A DNA stretch of 64,000 bases from Ziziphus jujuba (GCF_031755915.1 NC_083379.1:25172001-25236000); one strand, 5' to 3'. Counted from the first letter of the stretch, positions 46,527 through 59,294 are shown. A program made the numbers and translations. The notes: a model not told the origin generated them from the sequence alone.

Positions 46527-47511
46527 TAATTTTGTTCAGGTTTGATCTATCTTATTTGCTTTTTTTTTTTTTGTTATTTTGCATTTTAGCATTAGGTTAA
46601 GGTTGCATCTATCATCATACATATTCTGCATCTTAAAAAAAAAAAAAAAATCATTCCTAGTTAAATTATGTTTCCTTATTTTACCGTATTTTTTTGCTTT
46701 CAAGTGTGTTGGTTGTTTTTCATCCTTGTTCTTGTTAATTTTGGCTTTTGTTGATTTTTATTTGCTGTTTTAGTGTTAAATATTTTGCATTCATATATTC
46801 AAAAAAAAAAAAAAAAATTCGAACAGATAAAAAAAAACTGCATAATTTGTATTTTGTTTGGGAGGTCACGGGTTTGGTGATTGCTTGGTGTTGGAATTGC
46901 ATTTTTGGTGTTGATTCTTGCTATGCAGTTGTCTTATGCTCTGTGAGTAAAAAAAAAAAAAAAGCCGAAATTAAGAAAAAAAACAAAAAATATTTTGGTT
47001 TGTTGAATTTGGTGTTGAAACTTGTTGCTGGAAATTTCTTAGAGCTACTACTTTGTTGATTATTTATTCAATATTTGGAGTTCCTGGAGAATTATTTTTG
47101 TTGCTAGATATTTGAATTTTGGGTGCTTAAATTATTTGGATTAAAATTAGTTAAAGGAATTGATACAAAACTAGAATTACAAGCACAACAACCAACACTA
47201 CTCTTTAATTTTGTTCGAATTGATTCTTGTTCGTGTTTGAAATTCTTTTTCTAAATTTTTACTCTTGGATCCTTAATTTCTTACCTTCTGGTCCAGTTCT
47301 TATTAATTCCAAAAATTTCCTGGTTAATTTGCCTTATTTTGCCTAGAAAAGCCGAAAATTAGGTTTTGTTAATTCATTCGATATTGCTTGCTTTTTTGCT
47401 ACTGTTTTATTGAAAAGTTTAAATTAGGAACACTTGTGATCTAGTTGCTGTAGGAACACTTGTGATCTAGTTTCTGTTTAAGTGTGTTTAATTAGAACTT
47501 TTAGTAAATTC
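46527..47511 (+). other. Element C leader, with gag start lost
   Basis: Homologous to B's leader, with a 27-nt local duplication near 47430-47475 (aggaacacttgtgatctagtt twice). At about 47525 it jumps from 'aaaaaggcaa' of the leader to 'ttccatggagg' of gag, losing about 360 nt that include the gag ATG. Confidence 0.72.
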
Positions 47512-49041
47512 TTTGGATGGAAAAAGGCAAAAGTTCCATGGAGGTCAAGGTCAAGGTCGAGGAGGTCGTGGACGACCTAGAAAGGAGTTTGAAGAGGAAA
47601 ACTTTGGAGATGATTTCAAGGAAGGAATGGATGAAACGTTTGCTGTCCAAGAGAGGCTAGGCCATGGGAGGCATAGGAGAGAGGAGGAAAATGGTGATCT
47701 TGGCAACATCAAGGTAAACATACCACCTTTCATGGGGAAAAGTGACCCAAAAGCTTACTTGGAATGGGAGGAGCGTATAGGTATGATCTTTGATTGCCTC
47801 AACTATTCGGAGGACAAGGCAGCAATGGAGTTTGGACATTATATACTCCAATGGTGGACTAATGAGAAAAACACTCGAAGGAGAGTAGGTGACGAATTGA
47901 TCACTGCATGGCGACAAATGAAAGAAGCCATGAGGAAGCGATTTATACCCTCACACTATCATAGGTTGCTGCATCAAAGGCTTCAATCATTATCTAAAGG
48001 AAGTAGGTCCATGGAGGATTTTTCAAGGAGATGGAGATGCTTATGATGAGGTTAAGCATGAATGAAGATAGAGAAGCAACCATGGCAAGGTTTCTTGGTG
48101 GTTTGAATCGTGAAATAGCCAATCAACTAGAATTGCAACAATATGTGGAATTGGAGGAGATGTTGCATGTGGCTATTAAATTAGAGCATCAATTCAAGAG
48201 GAGGGGTGTAGGCTCACGATTTGGAGGTGTTTCCAACAGTAGAAGATCAAATTCAAGTGGCTGGAGAAATGATCCTACCTTTGAAAACAAGCCAAAGCCG
48301 AAAGTTACAAAAGAAAGTTCAAATCGGCCAAAGAGAAAGGCTAGAACCGAATCTATCCAAGCACCAATGAATAAGGTAAAATCTGATCCTAAACTTTCAA
48401 GATCTAGAGAAATTGTTTGTTTTAAGTGCTAGGGAGGAGGACACATTGCTTGCCAATGCCTGAATAGAAGAATCATGATGTTAAAGGGTAATGGTAAGCT
48501 AGAATCAGAAAGTCAAGAAGGTGAGTGTGAGACCAAACAAGGAAAGGAAGAACTTGAAGATGAAGCCGAGAGACTCCATGCATCCAATGCCGAATTAAAC
48601 TTGGTTTCTAGGAGAGTACTTGCTGTATACAAGGATGAGGATCAAGTTCAAAGGGAAAACATCTTCCACACTCGATGTGAAATCCAAGATAAGATTTGTA
48701 GTGTGATTATTAATAGTGAAAGTTGTACAAATGTAATTAGTAACATTGTGGTTGATAAATTAGGCTTAACAACTATTAAACATCCTGAACCATATAGATT
48801 ACAATGGCTTAATGATAGATAAATGGAAGTGAATAAACAAGCCAAGGTAAAATTTAGTATAGATAAATATGTGGATGTTGTTTTGTATGATGTTGTGCAT
48901 ATGCATGCTGGACATATTCTATTAAGTAGGCCATGGCAATGTGATATTAATACTACTCATTTTGGTCTAGAAAATTGTATTGTTTTTAGATTTAAAGGTA
49001 AGCAGGTCAAGCTGGAGCCATTGACTCCCAAGAATGTGTAT
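47512..49041 (+). pseudogene. Element C gag and protease
   Basis: Gag lacks its N-terminus. 47513-48046 holds FHGGQGQGRGGRGRP and the gag core (FGHYILQWWTNEK, MRKRFIPSHYH); a frameshift near 48020 moves to 48031-48432 (MLMMRLSMNEDRE to IVCFKC). The zinc knuckle is interrupted by TAG right after CFKC. The protease active site near 48712 reads IINSES where B has IIDSGS: catalytic Asp to Asn and Gly to Glu. The solo LTR at 49042 cuts the downstream protease/spacer. Confidence 0.82.
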
Positions 49042-50127
49042 TGATGCGAATCCGTCCGTGCCTGCACAACCGACAACCCGCTGGGTTGCTGACCCCATAC
49101 AAATGAAGACCGAGCCAATCACTAGGGCTCAATCTAAAAGGTTTAGGAAAAATTTGCTGCCTTTATCCAGGGGGTAATTAATTCTCAAGAGCCCTTGTCC
49201 ATACCTGAAGATCCAAGACCTATTTAGGCATACAAGTGGTGGAAGCCGATACGAACCCTGGTAGCAATTTTAGTGCATTTATGGAGTATGGACAGCAAGA
49301 AATGGTTCCAACTCTTTATGGATTCAATAAATATAAAACCAACTTGTAGGACTTGTACGGACAGCTTCAAAATTTGGCCGGTTTTGTTAATATTTTTCGC
49401 TGGCTTTACTGTATTTTGCTGAGTTGGTTTTTTCTCTTTCTTCCAAGCAAGGGCAACATGTGGGACTCCATAATAAGCTTATTTTTCATTCTAAAAAGCA
49501 TATTGAAGCTGATTTGGAGCTCAAATTGGTCAAAGATTGGTCAAAGTCAACTTAGTCAAAAAACTAGTATTTTAGTTTTCTAATTTGATTCTACTTTTTG
49601 TTTTAGCAAACTACCATTAACTTTTTTTTGTTATTTGCTGGACAAATAGGTTTAGGAAAGTTATTATTTTATTATTTTCATTATAAATTAATTAATTTCT
49701 AATTCAAAACAAAGGAATTAGTTAATCCAAATTAGATTAGGAAAGGAAGAGACTTTCGGCCATATTAGGATTCTTCATTGCATGGCTGGTTTTTCCTTTT
49801 TGTTTTAGAGTTTTATTTTCTTTTCTCTTAGCCTATAAAAGGGTTTGTTTTTTAGAAAGAACACACCATTAATAATATTCAAAATTTATTTTGTGAGATT
49901 GAATTTCTCTTTGTTCTTTTAAACACCTAAAACACCATTAGTGAATGAGTATTTTAGTTTTGACTTATCAATAGGACATTCATCACCTATTGTGGTGTCT
50001 TCACTATACTAAAGTTTCTAATCACAAGTTGGTTAGGGGTTGAGGTCAATCCATTAAAACTTGAACATAATTAGATTCGGGCTAATATAATACAGGTTTA
50101 GGAGTAGGTCGTCCTAGGTTCGTATCA
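49042..50127 (+). repeat. Solo gypsy LTR in element C
   Basis: 1086 bp, tgatgcgaatccgtc to taggttcgtatca. Perfect TSD TGTAT (49037-49041, 50128-50132). Removal rejoins the protease-RT spacer (PKNVY / YRDQLQIQQR). TATA box at 49834. Confidence 0.94.
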
Positions 50128-53100
50128 TGTATAGAGACCAATTGCAAATACAACAAAGGAAAGAGGCCAAAAAACTCATGGAGAAAGCTAGTATGGCACC
50201 AACGGCTTCGCCATCCATCCAAGAAGGAAAGTCTGAGCTCACTGTCCAAGGTAAGCAATCTAAAACACAAATTGAGTGGAAAAATCATAAGAAAACCGAA
50301 AGTGGAGTGAGAAAAATATAGAAACCTGAGAGCCATAGTGAGAAACCAAAGAGAGAGTAAAGGTGTGTGGTGGCCGAGAGAGAGTAAGGAAAAGAAAGAA
50401 AAGAAAGGAAAAATAAAAATTTTTATTTGAGTTTTGGGGATTTTAATAAAGCTATCTTGAGTAAGAAACCATTGCTGGTCATGATTTATAAAGATAATTA
50501 TTTTAATGATCAAGCTAACTTTGAAGAACTTGAATTGCTAAATTCAATTCTTTCTCTTTTGCAAAATTTTGGAGATGTCTTTCTGGATGAAATTCCATAT
50601 GGATTACCACCTATTAGAGGGATTGAACATCAAATTGACTTTGTTCAAGGGCTACCATACCAAATAGATATAGAAGTAATCTTGAAGAAACAAAGGAGCT
50701 ACAAAGGCAGGAAAATGAGTTACTTGACAAAGGTTACATTCGTGAGAGTATGAGTCCATATGCTATTCCTATTTTATTAGTGCCTAAAAAAAATGGTTCT
50801 TGGAGAATATGTGTTGATTGTAGGGCCATAAATAATATCACCATTAAATATTGACATCCAATTCCCAGATTAGATGATATGCTTGATGAATTGCATGGTG
50901 CTTGCATGTTTACTAAAATTAATCTTAGGAGTGATACCATCAAATTAGGATGAAAGAAGGTGATGAATGGAAAACCGCATTTAAGACTAAATATGGGCTG
51001 TATGAATGGTTAGTCATGCATTTTGGTTTAAGTAATACACCTAGTACTTTCACGAGGCTTATGAATCATGTTATGCATCCATTTATTGGTAAATTTGTGG
51101 TTGTGTATTTTAATGTAATTTGAGTATATAGTCGAAACTTATATGAGCATGTAGAACATCTTGGGCAAGTTTTAAATATCCTTAGGAAAAAAAGGTTGTT
51201 TGCTAATATGAAAAAGTGTGACTTTTGCAAAGATGAGCTTGTTTTTCTAGGATTTGTAGTGAGTGCTGCAGGAATCAAAATTGATCAATCTAAAGTTCAA
51301 ACAATCAAGCAATGGCTGACACCAACCTCTACCACTCAAGTGAGGAGCTTTCATGGTATGGCAAGTTTCTATTGAATATTTGTCAAGGACTTGAGCACCA
51401 TCAAAGCACCTTTGAATGAAGTTGTAAAGAAGAATATTGGCTTTAAATGGGGGGAAGTACAAGAAAAATCTTTTAATTTATTGAAAGAAAAATTATGTAA
51501 TGCACCTTTACTAGTTTTGCCAAATTTTTCTAAGACTTTTGAAATTAAGTGTGATGCTTCAGATGTAGGTATTGGAGCTATTTTATGCAAGAAGGAAGGC
51601 CCATGGTCTATTTTAGTGAGAAATTAAATGGAGTTACACTAAACTACCCGACATATGACAAAAAGGTGTATGTTTTTATGAGGGCTTTGGAAACATGGCA
51701 GCACTATCTCATGCCAAAAGAATTTGTGATTCATACGGATCATGAATCTTTGAAGCACATTAAAGGTCAAGGAAAGCTCAAATGAAGGCATGCCAAGTGG
51801 ATTGAATTTATTGAGACCTTTCCATATGTGATCCGCTACAAGAAAGGTGAAGAAAATGTGGTTGCCAATGCATTATCCCGAAGGTATGTTCTCTTTTCTA
51901 CCTTTGATGCTAGATTGCTTGGTTTTGAACAATTAAAGGAACTTTATGAGCATGATAGTGATTTTAGAGAAATATTTAGAACCTGTTTGCAACATAGATT
52001 TAATACATTTTACATATTTGAGGGGTATTTGTTTAGAGAAAACAAACTTTGCATGCCTAATTGTAGCATCAGAGAGTTACTAGTTCAAGAAGGTCATGAG
52101 GGTGGTTTAATGGGTCATTTTGGAGTTTTTAAAACTTTATCCTTGCTGCAAGAATTTTTTATTGGCCTAACATGAAGAGAGATGTTGAGAAAATATGTGA
52201 AAAATGCTTGAAATGCCAAAAGACCAAGTCCACATTGAAACCGCACGGGTTGTACCATCCATTACCGATTCCTTCCTATCTTTGGGTAGATTTGTCTCTG
52301 GATTTTATTCTTGGTTTGCCTAGGTCAAGGATAGGTAAGGATTCAATATTTGTTGTTGTGGATAGATTTTCTAAGATGGCACATTTTATTGCATGTAATA
52401 AAACTTATGATGCATCTAATGTTGATAATTTATTTTTCAAAGAAATTGTAAGATTGCATGGAATGCCTAGGACTATTGTTTCAGATAGGGATGCTAAGTT
52501 GTTAAGTTATTTTTGGAAAACTTAGTGGGCTAAGTTAGGTATTAAGCTTTTATTTTCGACTACTTATCATCCACAAACTGATGGACAAAATGAAGTAATG
52601 AATAGAACTTTGCCTTCAGTGTTGAGAGCATTAATTAGTAGAAATTTGAGAACTTGGGAAGAATGTTTGCCACATGTTGAATTTGCTTGTAATAGGTCTT
52701 TGCATTCGGCGACTAAATTTACTTCTTTTGAAATTGTTTATGGGTTTAATTAAGTGAGCATGCTAATCTAGATGGAAAACAAAAAACTGATTTTGTGAAG
52801 TAGATTCATGAAAAGACCAAGGCAAATATTGAGAGGAGGACCAAACAATATGCAAGGAATGCTAATCAAGGATGAAAAAAGTTGTCTTTGAACCTGGAGA
52901 TTGGGTTTGGTTGCACCTAAGAAACGAGAGGTTTCCCAAGCAAAGGAAGTCTAAGCTTATGCCGCATGGAGATGGACCTTTTCAAGTTTTAGAGCGGATA
53001 AATGACAATGCTTAGAAACTTGATTTGCCAGGTGAGTACAATGTTAGTGTTACATTTAATGTGGCTGATTTATCTCCTTTTGCTGCAGGTGATGACTTTT

Positions 53101-53134
53101 ATTTTAGGACAAATCATTTTCAAAAGGAGGGGAA
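50128..53134 (+). pseudogene. Element C pol: RT, RNase H, integrase
   Basis: Spacer to 50420; SFGDFNKAILSKKPLLVMIYKD (50427); [54 protein letters not shown] (present here, deleted in A); the catalytic YFDD is YFNV followed by a stop (51106-51123). RNase H 51391-51785 ([32 protein letters not shown]). Integrase 52172-52760: [32 protein letters not shown], so the D-D-E motifs are all present, but with stops. C-terminal FNVADLSPF, then polypurine tract aaaaggaggggaa (53122-53134), in frame into the LTR. Confidence 0.85.
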
Positions 53135-53853
53135 TGATGCAAATCCGCCCGTGCCTGCACAACCTACAACCCTCTAGGGTGCTGACCCGATACAGATGAA
53201 GACTAGACCGATCACCAGGGCTCAAGCTAAGAGGTTTAGGGGCAACCTTGCTGCCTTTATCCAGGGTGTAATTCATTCTCAAGAGGGCTTGTCCATAATC
53301 AAAGATCCAAAACCTGTTTTAAGCATACAAGTGGTGGAAGCCAATACGGACTCGGATAGCAGTTTTGGTGCATTTATGGAGTCCAAGCAGCATGAAATGG
53401 TTCCAATGCTTCATGGATTCAATACATTTGCCTAAGAGGTTCTTGGAATCAAGTCAAGGCAGCTTCAAAGGCATCCAAAATGGGGCTGTGCACACAACAT
53501 GACAATAAGCATGGCCAATTTTCCCTTTAGAATTTAGGGTTTTATTTTGTTTTCTCTTAGCCTATAAAAGGGCTTGTTTTTTAGAAAGAACACACCATTA
53601 ATAATATTCAGAATTTATTTTGTGAGATTAAATTTTTCTTTGTTCTTTTGAACACCTAAAACATTATTAGTGAGTGAGTGTTTTAGTTTGACTTATCAAT
53701 AGGAAATCCATCAACTATTGTGGCGTCTTCAATAAACTAAGGTTTCTAATCACAGGTTGGTTAGGGGTTGAGGTGACCATTAGAACTTGAAAATAATTAA
53801 ATCCAAACTAATATAATACGGATTTAGGTACAGGTCGTCCTATGTTCGTATCA
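53135..53853 (+). repeat. Element C 3' LTR with 99-codon U3 tail
   Basis: 719 bp, tgatgcaaatccgcc to tatgttcgtatca. Pol enters it in frame: NDANPPVPAQ, one stop (53176), GADPIQMK, RPITRAQAKRFRGNL, AAFIQGVIHSQEG, ending MLHGFNTFA and TAA at 53433-53435, the same length as in the solo LTR at 5247-6382. Confidence 0.9.
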
Positions 53854-53858
53854 TGCAG

Positions 53859-54720
53859 AAGATGTTGGCTAGACATGATTCATTGTTTCAAACTCTCTTG
53901 ACAGAAATTTAGTCCTTACATGTCAGCTAAGGATTTATGTCACATGAATGGGGTGACAATACCTTTGCCATGGCAGACACATCTCGAAGCAAGATCCAAG
54001 AAGGCCAGTAGCAACTATACCCCAAGCTACTATTTCCTAACTTTGATGGGGAAGATCCAAGAGGATGGATATACAAAGTGGAGCAACACTTTGAAATTAA
54101 CCAAGTAGCTTCCTCCCAATAGGTTCAAATGCTATCTTTTCACCAAAATGGTTGGGCTTTACAGTGGTATCGATGATATACCAAATTTAAAAGACAACTC
54201 ACTTTGAGAGAATTCTCGAGAGGGGTGCTTCAACGCTTTGGCTCGATGGAGTATGAAGATCCATCCGAGTCACTAAATAGATTGCACCAAACTATGGTGT
54301 GGCAGCCTATCAAGTTGAATTTGAGTGACTCTCATAGTGTATTAATTGACTTTCAAAACCTTTCCTCATTGAAGCCTTCATAAGGGTACTAGGAGTCAAG
54401 ATACGCATCGAGGTAAAAATAAGACAATTACGATCATTGATAGATGCAATTGGCATGGCCCATTTGGTTGAAGAAAAAGAGGCTCTTCCAAGGAAGAACC
54501 TTTATGTATCCCGAGTGACCCTAGCACTTACCCTGGCTAAAATATCTTCTAATACTTCGGTTGGCATTCTAGGAGCACCACCATCTATTAGAACCATGGT
54601 TAGGTTACCAGATCAACCATTCACCAATGCCCATAAATTGTCCACGCAAGAGGTACGGGAGCATAGGTCTAAAGGGATTTGATTTTAATGTGACGAAACA
54701 TTTACACCAAGACATAAATG
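53859..54720 (+). pseudogene. Element D gag
   Basis: Retrotrans_gag-type protein read across frames: FPNFDGEDPRGWIYKVEQHF (about 54035), FHQNGWALQWYRWYTKF (54140), FSRGVLQRFGSMEYEDPSES (54215), VKIRQLRSLIDAIGMAHLV (54415), the usual series for chromovirus-type plant gypsy gag. A Cys/His region near 54690 (CDETFTPRHKCK) is the nucleocapsid-like motif. Many stops. Confidence 0.75.
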
Positions 54721-55415
54721 TAAATGGGCACAATTCTTCATGATAGAAGATATAGATCCGGATAATAGAGATGATCACAAGAAGCTTTGGTAGAATATAA
54801 AGCCAAGTCTTAACCTAAAATTTCCTTCTATGCAATTTTAGGGATAACCGAACCACGAATTATGCATGTCCAAGGCAAGATGAATAACCAAGAAGTTATG
54901 GTTTTGGTGGACGGGGGAAGCACTCATAATTTCATTGATCAAGCCTTAGTAGCTCGATAGGGATTATCGATTGTCAAAAGACCCTCAATTCAGGTGGTAA
55001 GGGCCAATGCTGAGAAGATAGCTTGCCCAAGAAAGTGCTAGGGAATGGAACTCGAGGTTCAAAGGTATAAGGTAAGCACTGATTTTTATGTTCTACCTAT
55101 GGCATCTTGTCAAGTAGTCTTAGGTGTTCAGTGGCTAAAAACCCTAGGGTCAATTGAACACGACTATAAGGAGGGAACCATGAAATTTACTCAAGAAGGG
55201 AAGGAAATAGTAATTAAAAGTTCGAGTAACTCACTGTAGCCTCTATCTAAAAAAAGATCTCATGCACCTTGATGGCATGGGGATATTTTTTTTAAATGAC
55301 CCTACACAACAAAGATGCAAAGGACAAGTAGGCATCAAAAATAGAGAAATTGATGTTGGAATTTGACCATGTCTTCCAAGAACCACCTTCTCTTCCACTG
55401 TAGAAAAGGCAATAC
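54721..55415 (+). pseudogene. Element D aspartic protease and pre-RT segment
   Basis: VLVDGGSTHNFID at 54902-54945 carries the catalytic Asp in the DGG form common in this group. It continues LSIVKRPSIQVV, then 55045-55239 with MASCQVVLGVQWLKTLGSI, typical of the protease-RT linker, and ends FDHVFQEPPSLP at 55400. Interrupted at 55416 by an LTR; the RT that should follow is absent. Confidence 0.78.
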
Positions 55416-58400
55416 TGTAACACCCCATCTCGAAGTATGCTGGATATTTCTCAAATTGACCGAAGTTGATCGAGTTTAACCGTCATTGATCGAGAAAGTT
55501 CAAACTTTGAATTTTTGATTTGAAAATAATTTTAGGTTGAGCAAGGCACCATTGCGAAGTATGCATTGACTTAAGTTTGTAGATTGATAGCACGTCAAAA
55601 ACAGAGCTACAATTTGAAGGTTATAAGCAAAATAAGTTGAGGTCTGAATTGTCCGAGGGTGCCAGAGTTGACTTTTTATTCTTGTAAAATTAAGCTTTGA
55701 ATCATGCATGGTTGTGAAGTACTCATCGATACGAGTTCATAGACTGGCGGCACACCTAATTTTGGCATGTGGTTTGAAAGTTACAGACCTGTGAACTTTT
55801 TCTGGGATAGTATTTACTATTCACTGATTTGTATGTGTGAACAGTGATGCCACGTGTCAATTGCTAGCCAACCTGTAAGTGCACAGTGGCACCCATGGGA
55901 GCCAATTTCATTGGTGGAAAAGGGGGGAGGAGGAGAAGAAGAGGAAGGAAAAAGAAAGAGGAAAGAGAAAGAGAAAGAGAAAAGGGGGACAATCGGCCAC
56001 CATCCGTTGACTCATTTTTCGACCACCCCTATGATGCCCACCTGAAAATCGGTCAGCCACCCAAATTTCATGGCCAACCGACCGTCAATGCACCCAGATC
56101 GAAGAGTTTTACGACGATAGCTCGCTTTCCTTCTCGAGCTGATTTCTCCCAAACCAAACCTCCGTTTGAACCACCACCCATCCTATTAGTTTACTCATCA
56201 CCCCACCAATTTTCTTAGCCACAGTGGCCACTGGACGAGCCATCAATGGTGGCAGATTCCGGTGACCACGGCACTCACTAGAAAGCCCAGTTTCAGTGAG
56301 TTTCTGATCACCCCACCTATCCTTCCCACTAATTTGACCTCCCTGAATCCAAATCCAAGGTCCTTTTCCCCCAACTCTTAGTGGTTTGTAGATCTGAGGA
56401 CATTAAATCTGAAACCTTTCAAGTGAGATTCCAACCACTACAGGTCCGATCTCTAGGAGGAGCACTTGTGAATTGTGAAATCATTCCCATGGAGGATATT
56501 GATTGCATTATATGCTTGAGCTGAGTGATCCACCTTCAAATCTATTTTCGGGTGTTAAATTATATATATTTTGTAATAATTGAATATTTTGGAATATTTC
56601 ATGTGTTAAATATTTAGTAAATTTATATTTGGAATTTTAATGCCAAAATTGAATGAATTAGAAATATTTGTGGATCAAGAAACATTTTGATTTTAAGAAT
56701 TTTATGGATTTAGGATTAAGTTAATAACTATTAAATTTTATTGTTGGAATATTGGGTAGCTAAATATTTGAAAAATATGTTTTATGTATTTGATATTGAA
56801 GAGAACTTCCATCTAAAATTATATGCCAATTTGTGGTAATTTTAATATATGTGTTGCTGCCAAAAATATATTTGGAAATTTGAAGGAATTGTGGTTTTAA
56901 ATTCTTTTAGTTATTGTTATGCTTATTATTAAATTTGTTGTGCATAATTGTATGAATTTAATTATATATGGATTTATGTGGTTTTAATATTATTTTTTAT
57001 ATGGGTTGAATTTATGGATTGAAGGAAATTAATTATTTTAATTTATTATGCATGGGAATAATGGTGGAATTTATTTTATGGTATTGTTGAAGTGTGGAAT
57101 TTAATCATGCAGGGATTTTACATGATACGTTTAATTTAAATTGATTTCAAGGATTTGAGGAAATATTGTTTTAAAATTTTTTGCATTTAAACACAAAGAG
57201 TTTGATTTTATGCCACTGGGAATTTGATATATTTGTATCAATGAGATTATGATAATGGACTTTAACGTGATGGATTTACGATGATGGTTTAAAGAAATGT
57301 GGGTCATATGGATTTGAAAAGAGGTATTTAATCCCATGGTAATTATGAGATTTTGATATTTGGAAAACATATGATTTTACTGGTTTTTAGATGCACCCAT
57401 ACAGTACCAGTTTTCTGTAGTTGTGGATGTGATTAGCACGCTGGTGGATTGTTAAGAGTGTGCAGGTTTATACTTTTTCGTGGTTACCATCGAACAGAGA
57501 GTAGGTAAGTTTGAGATTGGCCATAGCTGCCCCCTCCATGGCCGAGATTGAGATTTATTTCATCAGCACTGCTCGGACACCAGGGCGGCCTGGATGCAGG
57601 TTCTCTCTTTAACTTCCCCGTCAGGCGGTGCTTTAGAACTCTAGGCACCATCGGACATCACTGGTATATAATACGGTGCGTCAGGATATTTTCGACATGA
57701 ATTTCCAAAATAAAAATGTTTTAAAAAGCATTTACATTAAAATGCATTTAATGGTATTTTTATCATTTATTTCAATTGATGTTTTAAAAAATGCATTTTA
57801 TTACTTAAATTGATTTGATGATTTAAAGCGGATGTTATTATATTTTACCACGTATTACAAATAGATGTTTAAATTGATCTAAATATTTCTTTGATTATTT
57901 CATTGATTTAATTAGTAAATTTTATAATTTATATAATGAGTTTATTTTTGTTTTTATGCCAAATTTCTTTAATATGAATTTAATTATGCTTTTATTTTAT
58001 TTCATCTTATGATATCTTATTCTAGATTTAACAATTCATTTTTAAAGTGTTTCCAATGTAAACTTTGAGTCTAAATTATCATTTGAATTTTATGTGCATT
58101 TTAATTTATTGCATTTTAGTTATTTAACATTTCCTTGATTATTTCTAATATAAATTTTATTGTGATTTGTTTTATTCTATTTATGACAATGTGTTACAAT
58201 TTAATAATTGTTATTGAAATGATTTATAAGTTTAGATCTTTAAATTATTGTATTTTGTTTGCAATTTATTTAAGTAATTATTTCTTGATTTTCAAGAAAT
58301 ATATATATTGGATTTTGTGAAATGTTTTAAAAGGAGGACATTTCCAACTCAGTGAACTGTGAAGGTTTTAAGAAAAAATATTACTTCAAATGCTTAGTAT

Positions 58401-58530
58401 TTATCTATTAACTTATTTATTATTAATTGATTAAGTTTATTTTATTATTATGCTATTATGCTATTATTGTAATCTAAATGTGAAATGGTTGAGCATTTGC
58501 GAACTATACTTTCAATATTATCATCTAACA
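55416..58530 (+). repeat. D-type LTR fragment inside D's pol
   Basis: Begins with the complete terminus TGTAACACCCC and is colinear with D's 5' LTR from 56151 (= 42834) to about 58450, then ends before U5, directly joined to RNase H sequence. It is not D's own 3' LTR, since pol continues after it. Most simply a related element inserted here, and a deletion then removed its rest together with D's RT. Includes a purine-rich tract (55915-55990). Confidence 0.72.
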
Positions 58531-59266
58531 GTTTGTTTGCAAAATAGGATGGTCACCTAGGTCATGTGATTTCAAGAGATGGTGTACACATAGAGACTGC
58601 CAAGATACAATCCATGCACAACTTGCCACAGCCTACCACTGCTCGTGAATTGCATGGGTTCTTGGGGCTTGCTGGGTTTTATCGAAAATTTATAAAAGGC
58701 TATGGAGGAATAGCTACACCTCTCAATCTATTGCTCTCCAGAGAAGGATTTTAGTGGACTCTAAAGGCAACTATAGCTTTTGATGAGTTAAAGAAGGCAT
58801 TGGTCTCTCCTTTAGTGTTGCAATTGCCAAATTTTTCTCAATTCTTTGTGATAGAGAGTGTTGCATGTAATCAAGGTATAGGGGCTATTTTGTTACAAGA
58901 AGTAAAACTAGTGGCCTACTTTAGTGAAGCTCTTAAACAGTCATATCACTCACTGTTCGCATATGAGAAAGAGACGATCACGATCGTCAAAGCAATTAAA
59001 TGGTAGAGACCTTTTCTTCTAACGAAGCCTTTTGTAGTGAGTACTAATCAAAGGAGTCTTAATTTTTTATTATAGTAGAGGATCACCACACCTACCCAAA
59101 CTAGGTGGTTACCAAAGATAATGGGATATGATTATTATCCAATATAAACAAGGCAACGAGAATGAAGGAGCAGATGCCTTGTTGAGCAAGGTGGATCTCC
59201 TCATCTCGAGCAGATTGGTGGAAAGAATTGTAGGCAAAGGTGCTAAAAGACTCCTATTATTTGAAG
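58531..59266 (+). pseudogene. Element D RT end and RNase H
   Basis: GHLGHVISRDGVHIETAKI (58552), RELHGFLGLAGFYRKFIKGYG, then RNase H FVIESVACNQGIGAIL, where the catalytic Asp of the TDAS motif is lost, AYFSEALK, YEKETITIVKAIKW, and IIQYKQGNENEGADALLSK. The final LVERIV piece is cut at about 59266. Confidence 0.8.
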
Positions 59267-59279
59267 CTAGCATCAATCC

Positions 59280-59294
59280 CTGTACGATGCACGG
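59280..59294 (-). other. Possible Helitron 3' hairpin
   Basis: ctgtacgatgcacgg folds into a six-bp stem (one GU and one mismatch) around 'gat', 9 nt from the CTAG terminus. Confidence 0.4.

Larger units (their letters stand above)
45793..53853 (+). mobile_element. Ty3/gypsy element C (family 1, complete structure)
   Basis: 8061 bp with equal 719-bp LTRs (45793-46511, 53135-53853) and perfect TSD TGCAG (45788-45792, 53854-53858) inside D's gag. PBS, leader, gag, protease, RT, RNase H and integrase are in order; a solo LTR (49042-50127) is nested. LTRs differ at nearly 10% by eye over the first 320 bp, so it is older than B. Frameshifts and stops throughout. Confidence 0.92.

Noticed and set aside
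55886..56218. 110-codon K/R/E-rich frame
   Set aside because: Lies in LTR U3 on a purine tract; low-complexity translation with no match in D's other LTR.
57131..58320. Several 60-80 codon frames
   Set aside because: AT-rich LTR sequence; composition alone explains them.
55416..58530. Interpretation as D's own 3' LTR
   Set aside because: D's RNase H and integrase lie downstream in the same orientation, and no polypurine tract precedes it.
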